Of a stretch of DNA of 64,000 nucleotides, positions 42,555 through 51,567 are shown piece by piece. The notes under the pieces are model-generated. The model was not told the origin of the DNA, searched no databases, and saw nothing but the letters and a program-made list of their open reading frames with translations. This stretch comes from an uncultured Clostridia bacterium. Its GTDB lineage: Bacteria; Bacillota; Clostridia; Oscillospirales; Acutalibacteraceae. Both the position numbers and the translations under genes were made by a program. Position 1 is the stretch's first letter; each line of letters begins with the position of its first letter. The stretch spans positions 1 through 64,000 of the forward strand of contig CALAUI010000025.1 of assembly GCA_937892115.1 (NCBI GenBank), read 5' to 3'.

Positions 42555-44924
42555 ATGTATCAGGTAACAAAAAGAGACGGCAGTATCGCAGACTTTAATG
42601 TCGTCAAGATTTCAGAAGCTATCAAAAAAGCTTTTGATGCCATCGACAAGCAGTATCATCCCAGTACAATTGATTTCCTTGCTCTCAAGGTAACGGCTGA
42701 TTTTGAACCCAAAATCGCAGACGGAAAGATTGCCGTTGAGGATATTCAGGACAGTGTTGAGTCCGTACTCATTCAGGCAGGTTATGCAGATGTTGCAAAG
42801 ACCTATATCCTTTACCGCAGACAGAGAGAAAAACTCCGTAATCTCAAGTCAACGATTCTTGACTACAAAGAGCTTGTAAACAGCTACGTCAATATCACCG
42901 ACTGGCGCGTTAAGGAAAATTCTACCGTTACCTATTCGGTAGGCGGTCTTATCCTTTCCAACTCCGGCGCAATCACAGCCAACTACTGGCTGAGTGAGAT
43001 TTACGATGACGAAATCGCAAATGCTCACAAGAATGCGGATCTTCATATTCACGACCTTTCCATGCTTACCGGCTACTGTGCCGGCTGGTCACTCAAGCAG
43101 CTTATCCAGGAAGGTCTCGGCGGTGTTACCGGTAAAATCACCTCTGCTCCCGCAAAGCATCTTGCCACCCTCTGCAATCAGATGGTCAATTTCCTCGGCA
43201 TTATGCAGAATGAGTGGGCAGGTGCTCAGGCATTCTCCTCATTTGATACATATCTTGCTCCCTTTGTCAAGGCAGATAACCTTGATTACGATGCCGTCAA
43301 GAAGTGCATTGAGTCCTTCATTTACGGCGTAAATACTCCCTCACGTTGGGGTACACAGGCACCCTTCTCAAATATCACACTTGACTGGACCGTTCCCGCC
43401 GACCTGGCAGAGCTTAACTGTATCGTAGGCGGCAAGGAAATGGACTTCAAGTATAAAGACTGTAAAAAAGAAATGGATATGGTCAACAAGGCCTTTATCG
43501 AGATTATGATAGAGGGCGATGCCCACGGCCGCGGATTCCAGTATCCCATTCCCACTTACTCAATCACCAGAGATTTTGACTGGTCCGAAACAGAGAACAA
43601 CAAGCTTCTCTTTGAAATGACCTCAAAATACGGTACACCCTATTTCTCAAACTACGTAAACAGCGATATGGAGCCCAGCGACGTTCGTTCAATGTGCTGC
43701 CGTCTTCGTCTTGACCTTCGTGAGCTCCGCAAAAAGAGCGGCGGCTTCTTCGGCAGCGGCGAAAGCACCGGCTCGGTTGGTGTTGTTACCATCAATATGC
43801 CCAGAATTGCTTACCTTGCAGAGAATGAGGCGGATTTCTATAAGCGCCTTGACAAGCTTATGGATATCGCCGCCCGTTCACTCTCCGTAAAGAGAAAGAT
43901 TATCACCAAGCTCCTTGACGAAGGACTTTATCCCTACACAAAGAGATATCTCGGTACCTTTGCAAACCATTTCTCAACCATCGGTCTTGTAGGTATGAAC
44001 GAGGTAGGTCTTAATGCAAAGTGGATCAAGGCAGATATGACCTCAAAGGCATGCCAGGATTTCACAAAGGACGTTCTCAATCATATGCGTGAGCGTCTTT
44101 CCGACTATCAGGAAATGTACGGTGACCTTTATAACCTTGAAGCTACTCCCGCCGAGTCAACCTCATACCGTCTTGCAAAGCACGACGTCAAGAAGTACCC
44201 CGGTATCATCACCGCTTCGGGCGAGACACCCTACTACACCAACTCCTCACACCTTCCCGTAGGATATACAGACGACGTATTCGCTGCCCTTGATATTCAG
44301 GACGAGCTTCAGACTCTCTATACCTCCGGTACGGTATTCCACGCATTCCTCGGTGAGAAGCTTCCCGACTGGAAGGCAGCGGCAGATCTTGTACGCAAGA
44401 TTGCATGGAATTACAAGCTTCCCTATTACACTCTTTCACCCACATATTCCGTCTGCAGAAGCCACGGTTACATTGCAGGTGAAGAGTTTACCTGCCCCGA
44501 TTGCGGTGCATCCACAGAGGTTTACTCCCGCATTACCGGTTATTACCGTCCCGTTCAGAACTGGAATGACGGTAAGAGTCAGGAATATAAGGACCGTAAG
44601 GTTTATAACATCGCCGGCTCACACTTCCATGAGCATGAGGGCGGATGCTCCTGCTGTGAAGACAGTGCCGAAAAGACGGCTGCTCTTCCCGACGGTACCT
44701 ATCTCTTCAAGACTCCCACCTGTCCCAAGTGTAAGATAGCGATTCCCAAGCTTCAGGCAGCAGGTATTGATTTCAGCGAAATCAATGCTTATGAAAACCA
44801 GGCACTGGCTACCGCTCTCAATATCAAGACAGCTCCCACTCTTGTAGTGGTAAAGGACGGAGCAGCAGAGCTTTACTCAGACCTTCAGGGCGTACTCGGC
44901 TATATTGAATCAAAGAAGGCATAA
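42555..44924 (+). CDS. nrdD: Class III ribonucleotide reductase with fused C-terminal redoxin domain
   Basis: 789 aa. N-terminal ATP cone (MYQVTKRDGSIADFN), catalytic core with the active-site Cys pair (MCCRLRLDL), zinc-binding CxxC (FTCPDCG) and the glycyl-radical motif RITGYYR with Gly662. NrdD normally ends soon after this point (about 700 aa). Here a further 78 residues (712-789) form a small redoxin domain: Cys723-Pro-Lys-Cys726, and cis-Pro761 in TAPT. A Cys-rich linker (CSCC) precedes it. The reductase converts NTPs to dNTPs without oxygen. The fusion suggests dithiol-driven reduction instead of formate. Activated by NrdG; repressed by NrdR. Confidence 0.95.
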   Translation: MYQVTKRDGSIADFNVVKISEAIKKAFDAIDKQYHPSTIDFLALKVTADFEPKIADGKIAVEDIQDSVESVLIQAGYADVAKTYILYRRQREKLRNLKSTILDYKELVNSYVNITDWRVKENSTVTYSVGGLILSNSGAITANYWLSEIYDDEIANAHKNADLHIHDLSMLTGYCAGWSLKQLIQEGLGGVTGKITSAPAKHLATLCNQMVNFLGIMQNEWAGAQAFSSFDTYLAPFVKADNLDYDAVKKCIESFIYGVNTPSRWGTQAPFSNITLDWTVPADLAELNCIVGGKEMDFKYKDCKKEMDMVNKAFIEIMIEGDAHGRGFQYPIPTYSITRDFDWSETENNKLLFEMTSKYGTPYFSNYVNSDMEPSDVRSMCCRLRLDLRELRKKSGGFFGSGESTGSVGVVTINMPRIAYLAENEADFYKRLDKLMDIAARSLSVKRKIITKLLDEGLYPYTKRYLGTFANHFSTIGLVGMNEVGLNAKWIKADMTSKACQDFTKDVLNHMRERLSDYQEMYGDLYNLEATPAESTSYRLAKHDVKKYPGIITASGETPYYTNSSHLPVGYTDDVFAALDIQDELQTLYTSGTVFHAFLGEKLPDWKAAADLVRKIAWNYKLPYYTLSPTYSVCRSHGYIAGEEFTCPDCGASTEVYSRITGYYRPVQNWNDGKSQEYKDRKVYNIAGSHFHEHEGGCSCCEDSAEKTAALPDGTYLFKTPTCPKCKIAIPKLQAAGIDFSEINAYENQALATALNIKTAPTLVVVKDGAAELYSDLQGVLGYIESKKA

Positions 44925-44926
44925 TC

Positions 44927-45832
44927 ATGCATGATATAATCATCATCGGAGCAGGTCCCGCAGGTCTTACTGCGGCACTGTATGCGCTCCGTGCGGATAA
45001 AAAGGTGCTCATCCTTGAAAAGGGTGTATTCGGCGGACAGATTACTTTTTCTCCCCAGATTGAGAATTACCCCGGATTTCTCTCAATGAGCGGCAATGAA
45101 TTTGCGGATAAGCTTATTGACCAGGTAATTACTCAGGGCGCCGAAATTGAAATGGAAACCGTTTCATCCATCCGTGATGACGGGGATTATAAGACCGTTA
45201 TCACCGATATAGGCGAGCATCAGGCAAAGGCGGTTATAATCGCTACCGGCGTTAAGCACAGACAGACCGGAATGCCCAATGAAAACTCACTTGTGGGCAA
45301 GGGCATTTCCTACTGTGCAGTATGTGACGGAGCTTTTTATAGAGGGAAAACGGTTGCTGTCCTGGGCGGCGGAAATTCCGCCCTTCAGGAAGCAGTCCTC
45401 CTCTCCGATCTTTGTGAAAAGGTTTATGTTGTACAGAATCTTGACTTCCTTACGGGTGAAGCAAAGCTTCAGGAAAAGCTTTCAAAGAAGGATAACGTTG
45501 AGATTATTTTGGGTACCGTTATCGCAGGACTCATCGGTGAAGATGAGCTGAAATCAATCAGATTGCGCAAAGAGGCGGATTCGAGCGAATCCGAGCTCGC
45601 GGTGGATGGCTTGTTTGTGGCAATCGGACTTGAGCCCGATAACGATAAATTCAGCAGCGTTGCGGCTCTCAATGAATGGGGCTATTTTGACTGTGACGAA
45701 TCCTGTGTAACGAATACACCCGGTATATTTGCGGCAGGGGATTGCAGAAGCAAAAAAATAAGGCAGATCACCACTGCCACAGCCGACGGAGCCGTCGCCG
45801 CTCTCGCAGCTTGCAGATACATAGACGACTGA
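44927..45832 (+). CDS. trxB: Thioredoxin reductase
   Basis: 301 aa. FAD motif IIGAGPAGLTAA, redox pair Cys130-Ala-Val-Cys133, NAD(P) motif LGGGNSALQEA and C-terminal GIFAAGDCRSK. Begins 2 nt after nrdD. A plausible electron source for the redoxin domain fused to NrdD, passing electrons from NADPH. Smaller than usual but complete. Confidence 0.92.
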   Translation: MHDIIIIGAGPAGLTAALYALRADKKVLILEKGVFGGQITFSPQIENYPGFLSMSGNEFADKLIDQVITQGAEIEMETVSSIRDDGDYKTVITDIGEHQAKAVIIATGVKHRQTGMPNENSLVGKGISYCAVCDGAFYRGKTVAVLGGGNSALQEAVLLSDLCEKVYVVQNLDFLTGEAKLQEKLSKKDNVEIILGTVIAGLIGEDELKSIRLRKEADSSESELAVDGLFVAIGLEPDNDKFSSVAALNEWGYFDCDESCVTNTPGIFAAGDCRSKKIRQITTATADGAVAALAACRYIDD

Positions 45833-45839
45833 TACTATG

Positions 45840-45866
45840 GGTCATCCGAAAGGATGACCTTTTTTT
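45840..45866 (+). terminator. Terminator after trxB
   Basis: GGTCATCC/GGATGACC (45840-45847, 45852-45859), GAAA loop, then seven T. Confidence 0.9.
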
Positions 45867-45882
45867 ACTCTGAACTATTCTA

Positions 45883-45911
45883 TTGATACCCTGCGTTTAC
45901 GGTGATATAAT
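45883..45911 (+). promoter_or_regulatory. Promoter of the aldo/keto reductase gene
   Basis: TTGATA (45883-45888), 17-nt spacer ending GGTGA, TATAAT (45906-45911). Confidence 0.75.
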
Positions 45912-45945
45912 GAATGAAAGAGATAATATGAATGTGAGGTGCAGT

Positions 45946-46851
45946 ATGAAAAATATCAATGTGGGCTCAATCGGCGCTTCGGCGGTGGCAATGGGCTGTA
46001 TGAGAATCAACAATGCCGATGCGGATAAGCTTATCGGCACCGCTCTTGACTGCGGTATCAATTATTTTGACCATGCGGATATCTACGGCGGAGGAGAATG
46101 CGAAGAAATCTTCGGCAAATGGCTGAATGACCACAAATCGCTCCGTGACAGCATTACCATTCAGACCAAATGTGCCATAAAAAAGGGCGCATACGACTTT
46201 TCCAAGGAACATATTATAAATTCCGTCAACAGCTCCTTAAAGCGTCTTAAAACGGAAAAAATCGACGTTCTCCTGCTTCACAGACCCGATACTCTCATGG
46301 AGCCCGAGGAGGTTGCAGAGGCGTTCAGCGAGCTTGAAAAATCAGGTAAGGTTGATTTCTTCGGCGTTTCAAATCACAATCTTTATCAGATTGAACTGCT
46401 TAAAACTGCCGTCACTCAGCCGCTTATCATTGATCAGCTGCAGTTTTCACTGACCGAGTGCGGACTTGTTACCTCGGGACTTAATGTAAATATGAAAAAT
46501 GACGAATCCGTTATGCACGACGGAGGTCTGCTTGAATACTGCCGTATCAAGGGTATCACGATACAGACGTGGTCGCCCTTCCTCAGCGGATTTTTCAAAG
46601 CACCCTATATCGGCAACAGAGAGGAATTTCCTCAGCTGAATGACGCCCTTGATGAAATTGCGGCAAGCTACAATACCACGCCTACCGCAATCGCTTCTGC
46701 CTGGATTCTCCGTCATCCCGCAAAAATGCAGCTTATTGCAGGTACTACGAATCCCGAAAGATTAAAAGAAATCTGCAAAGGATCCGATATTACAATCACC
46801 AGAGAAGAATGGTATAAGATTTACCTTGCGGCCGGCTTCAGACTTCCCTGA
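45946..46851 (+). CDS. Aldo/keto reductase
   Basis: 301 aa from the ATG at 45946, preceded by GAGG; earlier in-frame ATGs lie in or next to the promoter. NAD(P)H-dependent TIM barrel with the catalytic tetrad Asp/Tyr in FDHADIYGGG, Lys in IQTKCAIK and His in VLLLHRPD. C-terminal nucleotide pocket GTTNPERLKEI. Reduces aldehydes or ketones; the exact substrate is open. Stands alone between two terminators. Confidence 0.9.
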   Translation: MKNINVGSIGASAVAMGCMRINNADADKLIGTALDCGINYFDHADIYGGGECEEIFGKWLNDHKSLRDSITIQTKCAIKKGAYDFSKEHIINSVNSSLKRLKTEKIDVLLLHRPDTLMEPEEVAEAFSELEKSGKVDFFGVSNHNLYQIELLKTAVTQPLIIDQLQFSLTECGLVTSGLNVNMKNDESVMHDGGLLEYCRIKGITIQTWSPFLSGFFKAPYIGNREEFPQLNDALDEIAASYNTTPTAIASAWILRHPAKMQLIAGTTNPERLKEICKGSDITITREEWYKIYLAAGFRLP

Positions 46852-46885
46852 CCCGGGATTTGGAAATAAAACTACGGTAAATGAT

Positions 46886-46918
46886 AAAACCGCATCGGTT
46901 CTGTGCCGGTGCGGTTTT
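46886..46918. terminator. Bidirectional terminator
   Basis: AAAACCGCATCGG and CCGGTGCGGTTTT form a 13-bp stem with one wobble around a TTCTGTG loop. Between convergent genes ending at 46851 and 46927. Confidence 0.85.
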
Positions 46919-46926
46919 GCTTTATT

Positions 46927-48015
46927 TTACTTTTTTTCATTGATGAATACTCTGAACAGAGGCAGGCAGGCATCAAAAAATGCCTTGTATGCTTCGCAGT
47001 AGTCGCGGTCGTTTCGCATACGCTTGCATCCGCCTGCACGGCAAATGGGGTAGTATTTGCATTTTTTGCATTTATCGTCAACCCTTAAGCTTTCGCGCAG
47101 GAAATTCTCCGCTTTTTCACTGTGGGCAAGAGTGTTGAAATCGCTCTCGTTTATGTTGCCCAGCAGCCACTCGTCCGTGCAGTAGAAATCGCAGGGATAG
47201 ATGTTGCCGTTTCCTTCTGCAACAAACTGATGCATACAGTGTCCGCACATGCCGCATTGCTCCGTGGGGTTTCCCAGAAACAGATGAACGAGATTGTCAA
47301 AATATCGAACGCTTGTGTATTCGCCCCTCACGTAATCCTTTACGTAGGCGTTGAAGCCGTGAATGAGATATTTTGCGTACTGTCTGTTCGTCATGTACAT
47401 TTCGTTTTCGGATTTGTCACCGAAGGGCCGCAGGCAGGGTATGAACTGTAAATACTTGAAGCCCTTTTTTGTAAGCGTTTTGTAAATGACGTCAATATTT
47501 TCCGCACAGTATCCGGTCAATACGGTCAGTATATTGAATTCAACACCGTGGGCTTTGAAAACTTCCGAGGCGGCTATTATCTTGTCGTAGGTATTATTCC
47601 CTTCGGCATCAATGCGGAATTTATTGTCTTTATATCCGCCGTCAAGACTTAACCCGATGAGGAAATTATTTGCCTTGAAAAATTCAGCCCATTCATCTGT
47701 AACGAGAGTGCCGTTGGTCTGTAATCCGAAATAAATTACGCTGTTCTTTTTGTTGTATTCCTTTGTGAGAGAAACGAATTTTCTGAAATAATCAATTCCC
47801 GCGAGCAGAGGCTCTCCGCCTTGAAAGGCAAAGGCAACGCTTTCGCCGTCTGCAAATTCAAATGCTTTCCTTATCAGATTTTTTGCCGTATTTTCGGTCA
47901 TGATACCGAAGCTTTTCACCTCACGTATGTTGGATACATCGTGATAAAAGCAGTATCTGCACCGCATGTTGCACAGACTTGACGCGGGCTTTATCATTAT
48001 TGAAAGGGGAGGCAT
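46927..48015 (-). CDS. Anaerobic sulfatase-maturating enzyme (radical SAM/SPASM)
   Basis: 362 aa. Radical SAM cluster Cys15, Cys19, Cys22 (CNMRCRYC) and a C-terminal SPASM region with two further Cys sets (CGMCGHC, CKKCKYYPICRAGGC). Oxidises the Cys of CxPxR in sulfatases to formylglycine without oxygen. Encoded 3 nt after a Cys-type sulfatase, so that gene (and the one at 50093) is the expected target. Cytoplasmic; acts before export. Confidence 0.92.
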   Translation of the reverse strand: MPPLSIMIKPASSLCNMRCRYCFYHDVSNIREVKSFGIMTENTAKNLIRKAFEFADGESVAFAFQGGEPLLAGIDYFRKFVSLTKEYNKKNSVIYFGLQTNGTLVTDEWAEFFKANNFLIGLSLDGGYKDNKFRIDAEGNNTYDKIIAASEVFKAHGVEFNILTVLTGYCAENIDVIYKTLTKKGFKYLQFIPCLRPFGDKSENEMYMTNRQYAKYLIHGFNAYVKDYVRGEYTSVRYFDNLVHLFLGNPTEQCGMCGHCMHQFVAEGNGNIYPCDFYCTDEWLLGNINESDFNTLAHSEKAENFLRESLRVDDKCKKCKYYPICRAGGCKRMRNDRDYCEAYKAFFDACLPLFRVFINEKK

Positions 48016-48018
48016 ATG

Positions 48019-50007
48019 TTATTTTACTCCCCTTCGGTTTGTTTTGAAATCACTCATGATTGAGTCCATCTTATCGCTCATTTCCTTTGATACGGTGGGA
48101 TAAACGGGAGTTCTGTTATAGTTTTCGCCTGCATCGTCGGAAAGAATGTGAAGCCAGTTTTTACGGAATTTATCAAAGAATGCGGAGTTGTCATTCTGAA
48201 TACGCTGAAAATACTTGAAATCAATATATTCGTTTTCTTTCAGTACGTCGTAATCATAATCCTTATATTCCTTGCGGCTCAGAATTTCGCTCGTGGGTAC
48301 GGTGTACTGTATTGCTTTGAGCTTTTCACGCTTCATATAGAGAATGGGATGTTTATCGGTGTGAATAACCTTGTCATCCTTGAGAACGGGCACCATTGAA
48401 ATACCGTCAACCGTTCTGTCCTTGGGCAGATAGCTTTCCTTACCGTTTCCGCTGATATGACATAAATCAATAAGAGTCGGGAAAAGGTCAACGAGGGTTG
48501 CGCTCTGTGAACGTGTTGAGCCCGCATCCCATAAGCCGCCGTTATTGCCCCAGCGGATGGCAAAGGGAACCTTCTGACCGCCTTCGTAGGCAAGGTACTT
48601 ACCGCCTCTCAGTTCACCCGTTGAGCCCTCAAGAGCAGGACCGTTGTCGCTTGTAAATACTATTATCGTATCGTCAAGCTCGCCCGATTCCTCGAGCTTA
48701 TCAAACAGCAGACCGAGATAGTAGTCCACCTCGGTTATGCAGTCAACGTAAGTGCCCATACCGGATTTGCCGTCAAAATCGTCACCTGCGTAGACGGGAG
48801 CGTGAGGCCACGGAGAAGAGTAATAGATAAAGAACGGATTGTCGCTTTCCGTTTCTTTGTCAAGCCATGAGAACATTTCTTCGTTGATCCATTCCGTTGC
48901 TTTGCTCTGGTCTTTTAATTCGTCGGTACCGTGTACGATTTCAAATTCTCCGTCTTTTTCGCTGACGTGATAAAACGGCTTCATGTCGTTTACATAATGA
49001 CTGCCGTAAAAATAGTCAAAGCCCTGATTTGTAGGCAGATATTCCCCGTAGTCACCTAAATGCCACTTGCCGAAGCAGGCGGTGTCGTAGCCCGCATTCT
49101 GAAATACCTCTGCAATCGTGACCTCGTCGCCGAGCATACCGTCGCAGTTTCCGCCCATTTCAATTGAGTTGAAAAGTCTTGTGGCGGCAAAGGGAGAAAC
49201 GCAGTTGACCGTGGGATACATAACGTTATCCGCAAATCCGCGGAAGGGATATCTGCCGGTCATGGCCGCAAAGCGGGCGGGCGAGCAGACGGAGTAGCTT
49301 GAATAGAAATTATCAAAGCTTACGCCTTCGTCACAGATACGGTCAAAGTTGGGAGTATCAAAAATCGCGCCGTTACGGGAAATGTCGCCCCATCCCATAT
49401 CGTCCATGAGGATGAACAGCACGTTGGGACTGTCTGATTTATGCTGATCTATACCCTTGAGGTATTCGTCGTGACCCTCCCACATTCGCTGTGTGTTGGG
49501 CTTTGAGCGAAGATTCATCGTAAGAACGTATAAAACAGTCGTAAGGCAGAGAACGACACTTATGAACATAGGTACGATTTTCTTTGCACCGTTCTTCTTA
49601 ATCACAAAAACGATGAGCAGAATAAACGCAATCAGCCAGGGTGCGGCAATGAGAACGTTGCCGAGAATCCTTACGGGGAAAGCCGAAAGGTGGGTAAAAA
49701 GATAATTATCGGCAGTTTTGAAGCCCTTGAGTCCGCTTGTGAATGCGCCGAAGCCGGCATCCGCGCCGAAGATAACGTAATAGAGAATTATGCCGAGACC
49801 CGATGCACCGTAACCGATAAGATTACCGGCATAAACCTTTTTCTTGATAATAAGTCCGAGAATAATCAGTGCCGAAATAATGCACATATATGCCACGGCG
49901 ACAATGCAGACAAGATTCAGCCGCATAATGAAAATCGCCGCAAAAATAAGTATGCCGAGAATTGCGGTTATAGTGGGAAAAACCTTTTTGCTTTTATCAA
50001 AAATCAT
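48019..50007 (-). CDS. Membrane-embedded sulfatase, Cys-type
   Basis: 662 aa. Five to six membrane helices (residues 10-165) followed by an outer sulfatase domain. Motifs: VLFILMDDMGWGD (metal Asp pair), Cys241-Ser-Pro-Ala-Arg245 (formylglycine site), GKWHLG and FTSDNGP. The helices-then-catalytic-domain layout is that of LtaS-type phosphotransferases, which use Thr, but the CSPAR core makes it a true sulfatase. Likely hydrolyses sulfated glycans or lipids at the surface. Cotranscribed with its maturase. Confidence 0.85.
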   Translation of the reverse strand: MIFDKSKKVFPTITAILGILIFAAIFIMRLNLVCIVAVAYMCIISALIILGLIIKKKVYAGNLIGYGASGLGIILYYVIFGADAGFGAFTSGLKGFKTADNYLFTHLSAFPVRILGNVLIAAPWLIAFILLIVFVIKKNGAKKIVPMFISVVLCLTTVLYVLTMNLRSKPNTQRMWEGHDEYLKGIDQHKSDSPNVLFILMDDMGWGDISRNGAIFDTPNFDRICDEGVSFDNFYSSYSVCSPARFAAMTGRYPFRGFADNVMYPTVNCVSPFAATRLFNSIEMGGNCDGMLGDEVTIAEVFQNAGYDTACFGKWHLGDYGEYLPTNQGFDYFYGSHYVNDMKPFYHVSEKDGEFEIVHGTDELKDQSKATEWINEEMFSWLDKETESDNPFFIYYSSPWPHAPVYAGDDFDGKSGMGTYVDCITEVDYYLGLLFDKLEESGELDDTIIVFTSDNGPALEGSTGELRGGKYLAYEGGQKVPFAIRWGNNGGLWDAGSTRSQSATLVDLFPTLIDLCHISGNGKESYLPKDRTVDGISMVPVLKDDKVIHTDKHPILYMKREKLKAIQYTVPTSEILSRKEYKDYDYDVLKENEYIDFKYFQRIQNDNSAFFDKFRKNWLHILSDDAGENYNRTPVYPTVSKEMSDKMDSIMSDFKTNRRGVK

Positions 50008-50043
50008 TCGGAAATCCTCCCTGCCGGATAGTCAGTTTGATTT

Positions 50044-50072
50044 ATTATAGCATCTGCATACTGCAAAGGCAA
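50044..50072 (-). promoter_or_regulatory. Promoter of the membrane sulfatase-maturase pair
   Basis: Minus strand TTGCCT (50067-50072), 17-nt spacer, TATAAT (50044-50049). Confidence 0.55.
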
Positions 50073-50092
50073 GATTTTATCAAATCGGAATA

Positions 50093-51436
50093 TTACGCCT
50101 GCTTGTAATTCTTTGCGAATTTTTCATCCCAGGTTTTTTCTATGCCGTTACGCCAGTCAAGAGCTTTTTCTTTCAATTCTTCGGTAAGAGCAGGTAATTT
50201 ATCTGCCAGATTCTCTTTTTCTCCCGGGTCGTTTTCTATATCGGAAAGGAAAAGGTCTGCGCGTTTTTCTTCACCCTCAACGAGCTGACCGTTGATTACG
50301 AGCTTGTATCTGCCGTGTCTGACGGCTGTCTGCTGCTCCATTTCCCAGAAAATATATTCGTGAGTCTGTTCTTTTCCGCCTTTCAGCTCGCCGAGAATAC
50401 TCATTCCGTCAAGCTCATATCCGTCGGCATTTCCGTCGCATGCCTCAAGCACCGTGGGGAAAATATCCGCCGCAATGTGGGGATTATCGTTGACCGTATT
50501 TTTTTGAATATCGGGACCGCTTATGATTGCAGGTACTCTTATACCGCCCTCAAACAAGCTGAATTTATGTCCCGTCAGTTTACCTGCCGTTCCGCCGTAA
50601 TACGGGTCGTTACTGCCGTCCATCCAGTTTCGTGATTCTCTTGAGGGACCGTTGTCACTCTGGTAATAGATTATCGTATTATCCGACAGACCGAGCTTTT
50701 TCAGTTCTTCGCGTATTTCACCAACTCCGTCGTCAACCGCACTTATCATAGCCGCCATTATGCGCTTGTCCCAGGGCAAATCAGCAAATCTGTCAACGTA
50801 TTTTTCGGGAGCGTGCATGGGATAGTGGGGGGCATTGTATGCAACATAGAGTAAGAACGGCTCGTCTTTGTGCTTCCTGATAAATTCGATTCCCTTGCGG
50901 GTAATACGCTCCGTCAGGTATTCTCCGTTGGCATAAACCTCGTTTTCATTTTCCCATAAATCGTGAGTGGGATTGGTGTTGCCGTCTGCCATTCCGTAAT
51001 AGAAAATGTGTGAGTAGTAATCAAGACAGCCGGCAAGGAAGCCGCTGAATTCGTCAAAACCGTTTGAATTTGGTCTGCATTCGTCCTTTAAGCCGAGATG
51101 CCATTTGCCGGAAATACCCGTTGCGTAGCCCTGCTTTTTCAATGCGGCGGCTATGGTCGGTACTTCGGGAGTAAGTCCCGATGCCTTTCTGTGACCTGCA
51201 AGTATTGCTCTTACACCCGCATTTCCGGGGTATCTGCCGGTGAGCAGGGATGCTCTTGCCGGTGAGCATACGGGAGAGCCGGAATACATTGATGTAAATC
51301 TCGTTCCGCTTTCGGCAAGTGAATCAATATTGGGCGTTCTTATAAAATCTGACCCCATGCATCCCAGATCACCGTAGCCTTGGTCATCTGTCATTATGAT
51401 AATTACATTTGGTTTTCTGTTTGCTTTTCTTTCCAT
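50093..51436 (-). CDS. Cytoplasmic sulfatase, Cys-type
   Basis: 447 aa, no signal peptide. IIIMTDDQGYGD at the start binds calcium; Cys57-Ser-Pro-Ala-Arg61 is the formylglycine site (SPVCSPARASLLTGRYP), with GKWHLG and YYQSDNGPS further on. Closest in layout to arylsulfatase/N-acetylglucosamine- or galactose-6-sulfatase-like enzymes; substrate unknown. It probably acts on imported sulfated oligosaccharides and needs the maturase at 46927. Confidence 0.9.
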   Translation of the reverse strand: MERKANRKPNVIIIMTDDQGYGDLGCMGSDFIRTPNIDSLAESGTRFTSMYSGSPVCSPARASLLTGRYPGNAGVRAILAGHRKASGLTPEVPTIAAALKKQGYATGISGKWHLGLKDECRPNSNGFDEFSGFLAGCLDYYSHIFYYGMADGNTNPTHDLWENENEVYANGEYLTERITRKGIEFIRKHKDEPFLLYVAYNAPHYPMHAPEKYVDRFADLPWDKRIMAAMISAVDDGVGEIREELKKLGLSDNTIIYYQSDNGPSRESRNWMDGSNDPYYGGTAGKLTGHKFSLFEGGIRVPAIISGPDIQKNTVNDNPHIAADIFPTVLEACDGNADGYELDGMSILGELKGGKEQTHEYIFWEMEQQTAVRHGRYKLVINGQLVEGEEKRADLFLSDIENDPGEKENLADKLPALTEELKEKALDWRNGIEKTWDEKFAKNYKQA

Positions 51437-51472
51437 TTTCTCTCTCTTTTCTCATTAATCTCTCATAAATCC

Positions 51473-51501
51473 GATTATATCACACCGTATCATATATTGC
51501 C
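51473..51501 (-). promoter_or_regulatory. Promoter of the cytoplasmic sulfatase gene
   Basis: Minus strand TGGCAA (51496-51501), 17-nt spacer ending TGTGA, TATAAT (51473-51478): weak -35, extended -10. Confidence 0.5.
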
Positions 51502-51523
51502 ACAGAGAACTGTATTTTTACAG

Positions 51524-51560
51524 ATAAAAATATCCCCGTCTGTCCGTAGAACAAACGGGG
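51524..51560 (-). terminator. Terminator of the flavoenzyme-SDR operon
   Basis: CCCCGTCTGT (51533-51542) pairs with ACAAACGGGG (51550-51559) with one mismatch; on the minus strand ATATTTTTAT follows. Confidence 0.75.
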
Positions 51561-51567
51561 GTAAAAA

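Noticed and set aside
48019..50007. Lipoteichoic acid synthase (LtaS)
   Set aside because: LtaS uses a Thr nucleophile; this protein has the CSPAR formylglycine motif and a maturase gene beside it.
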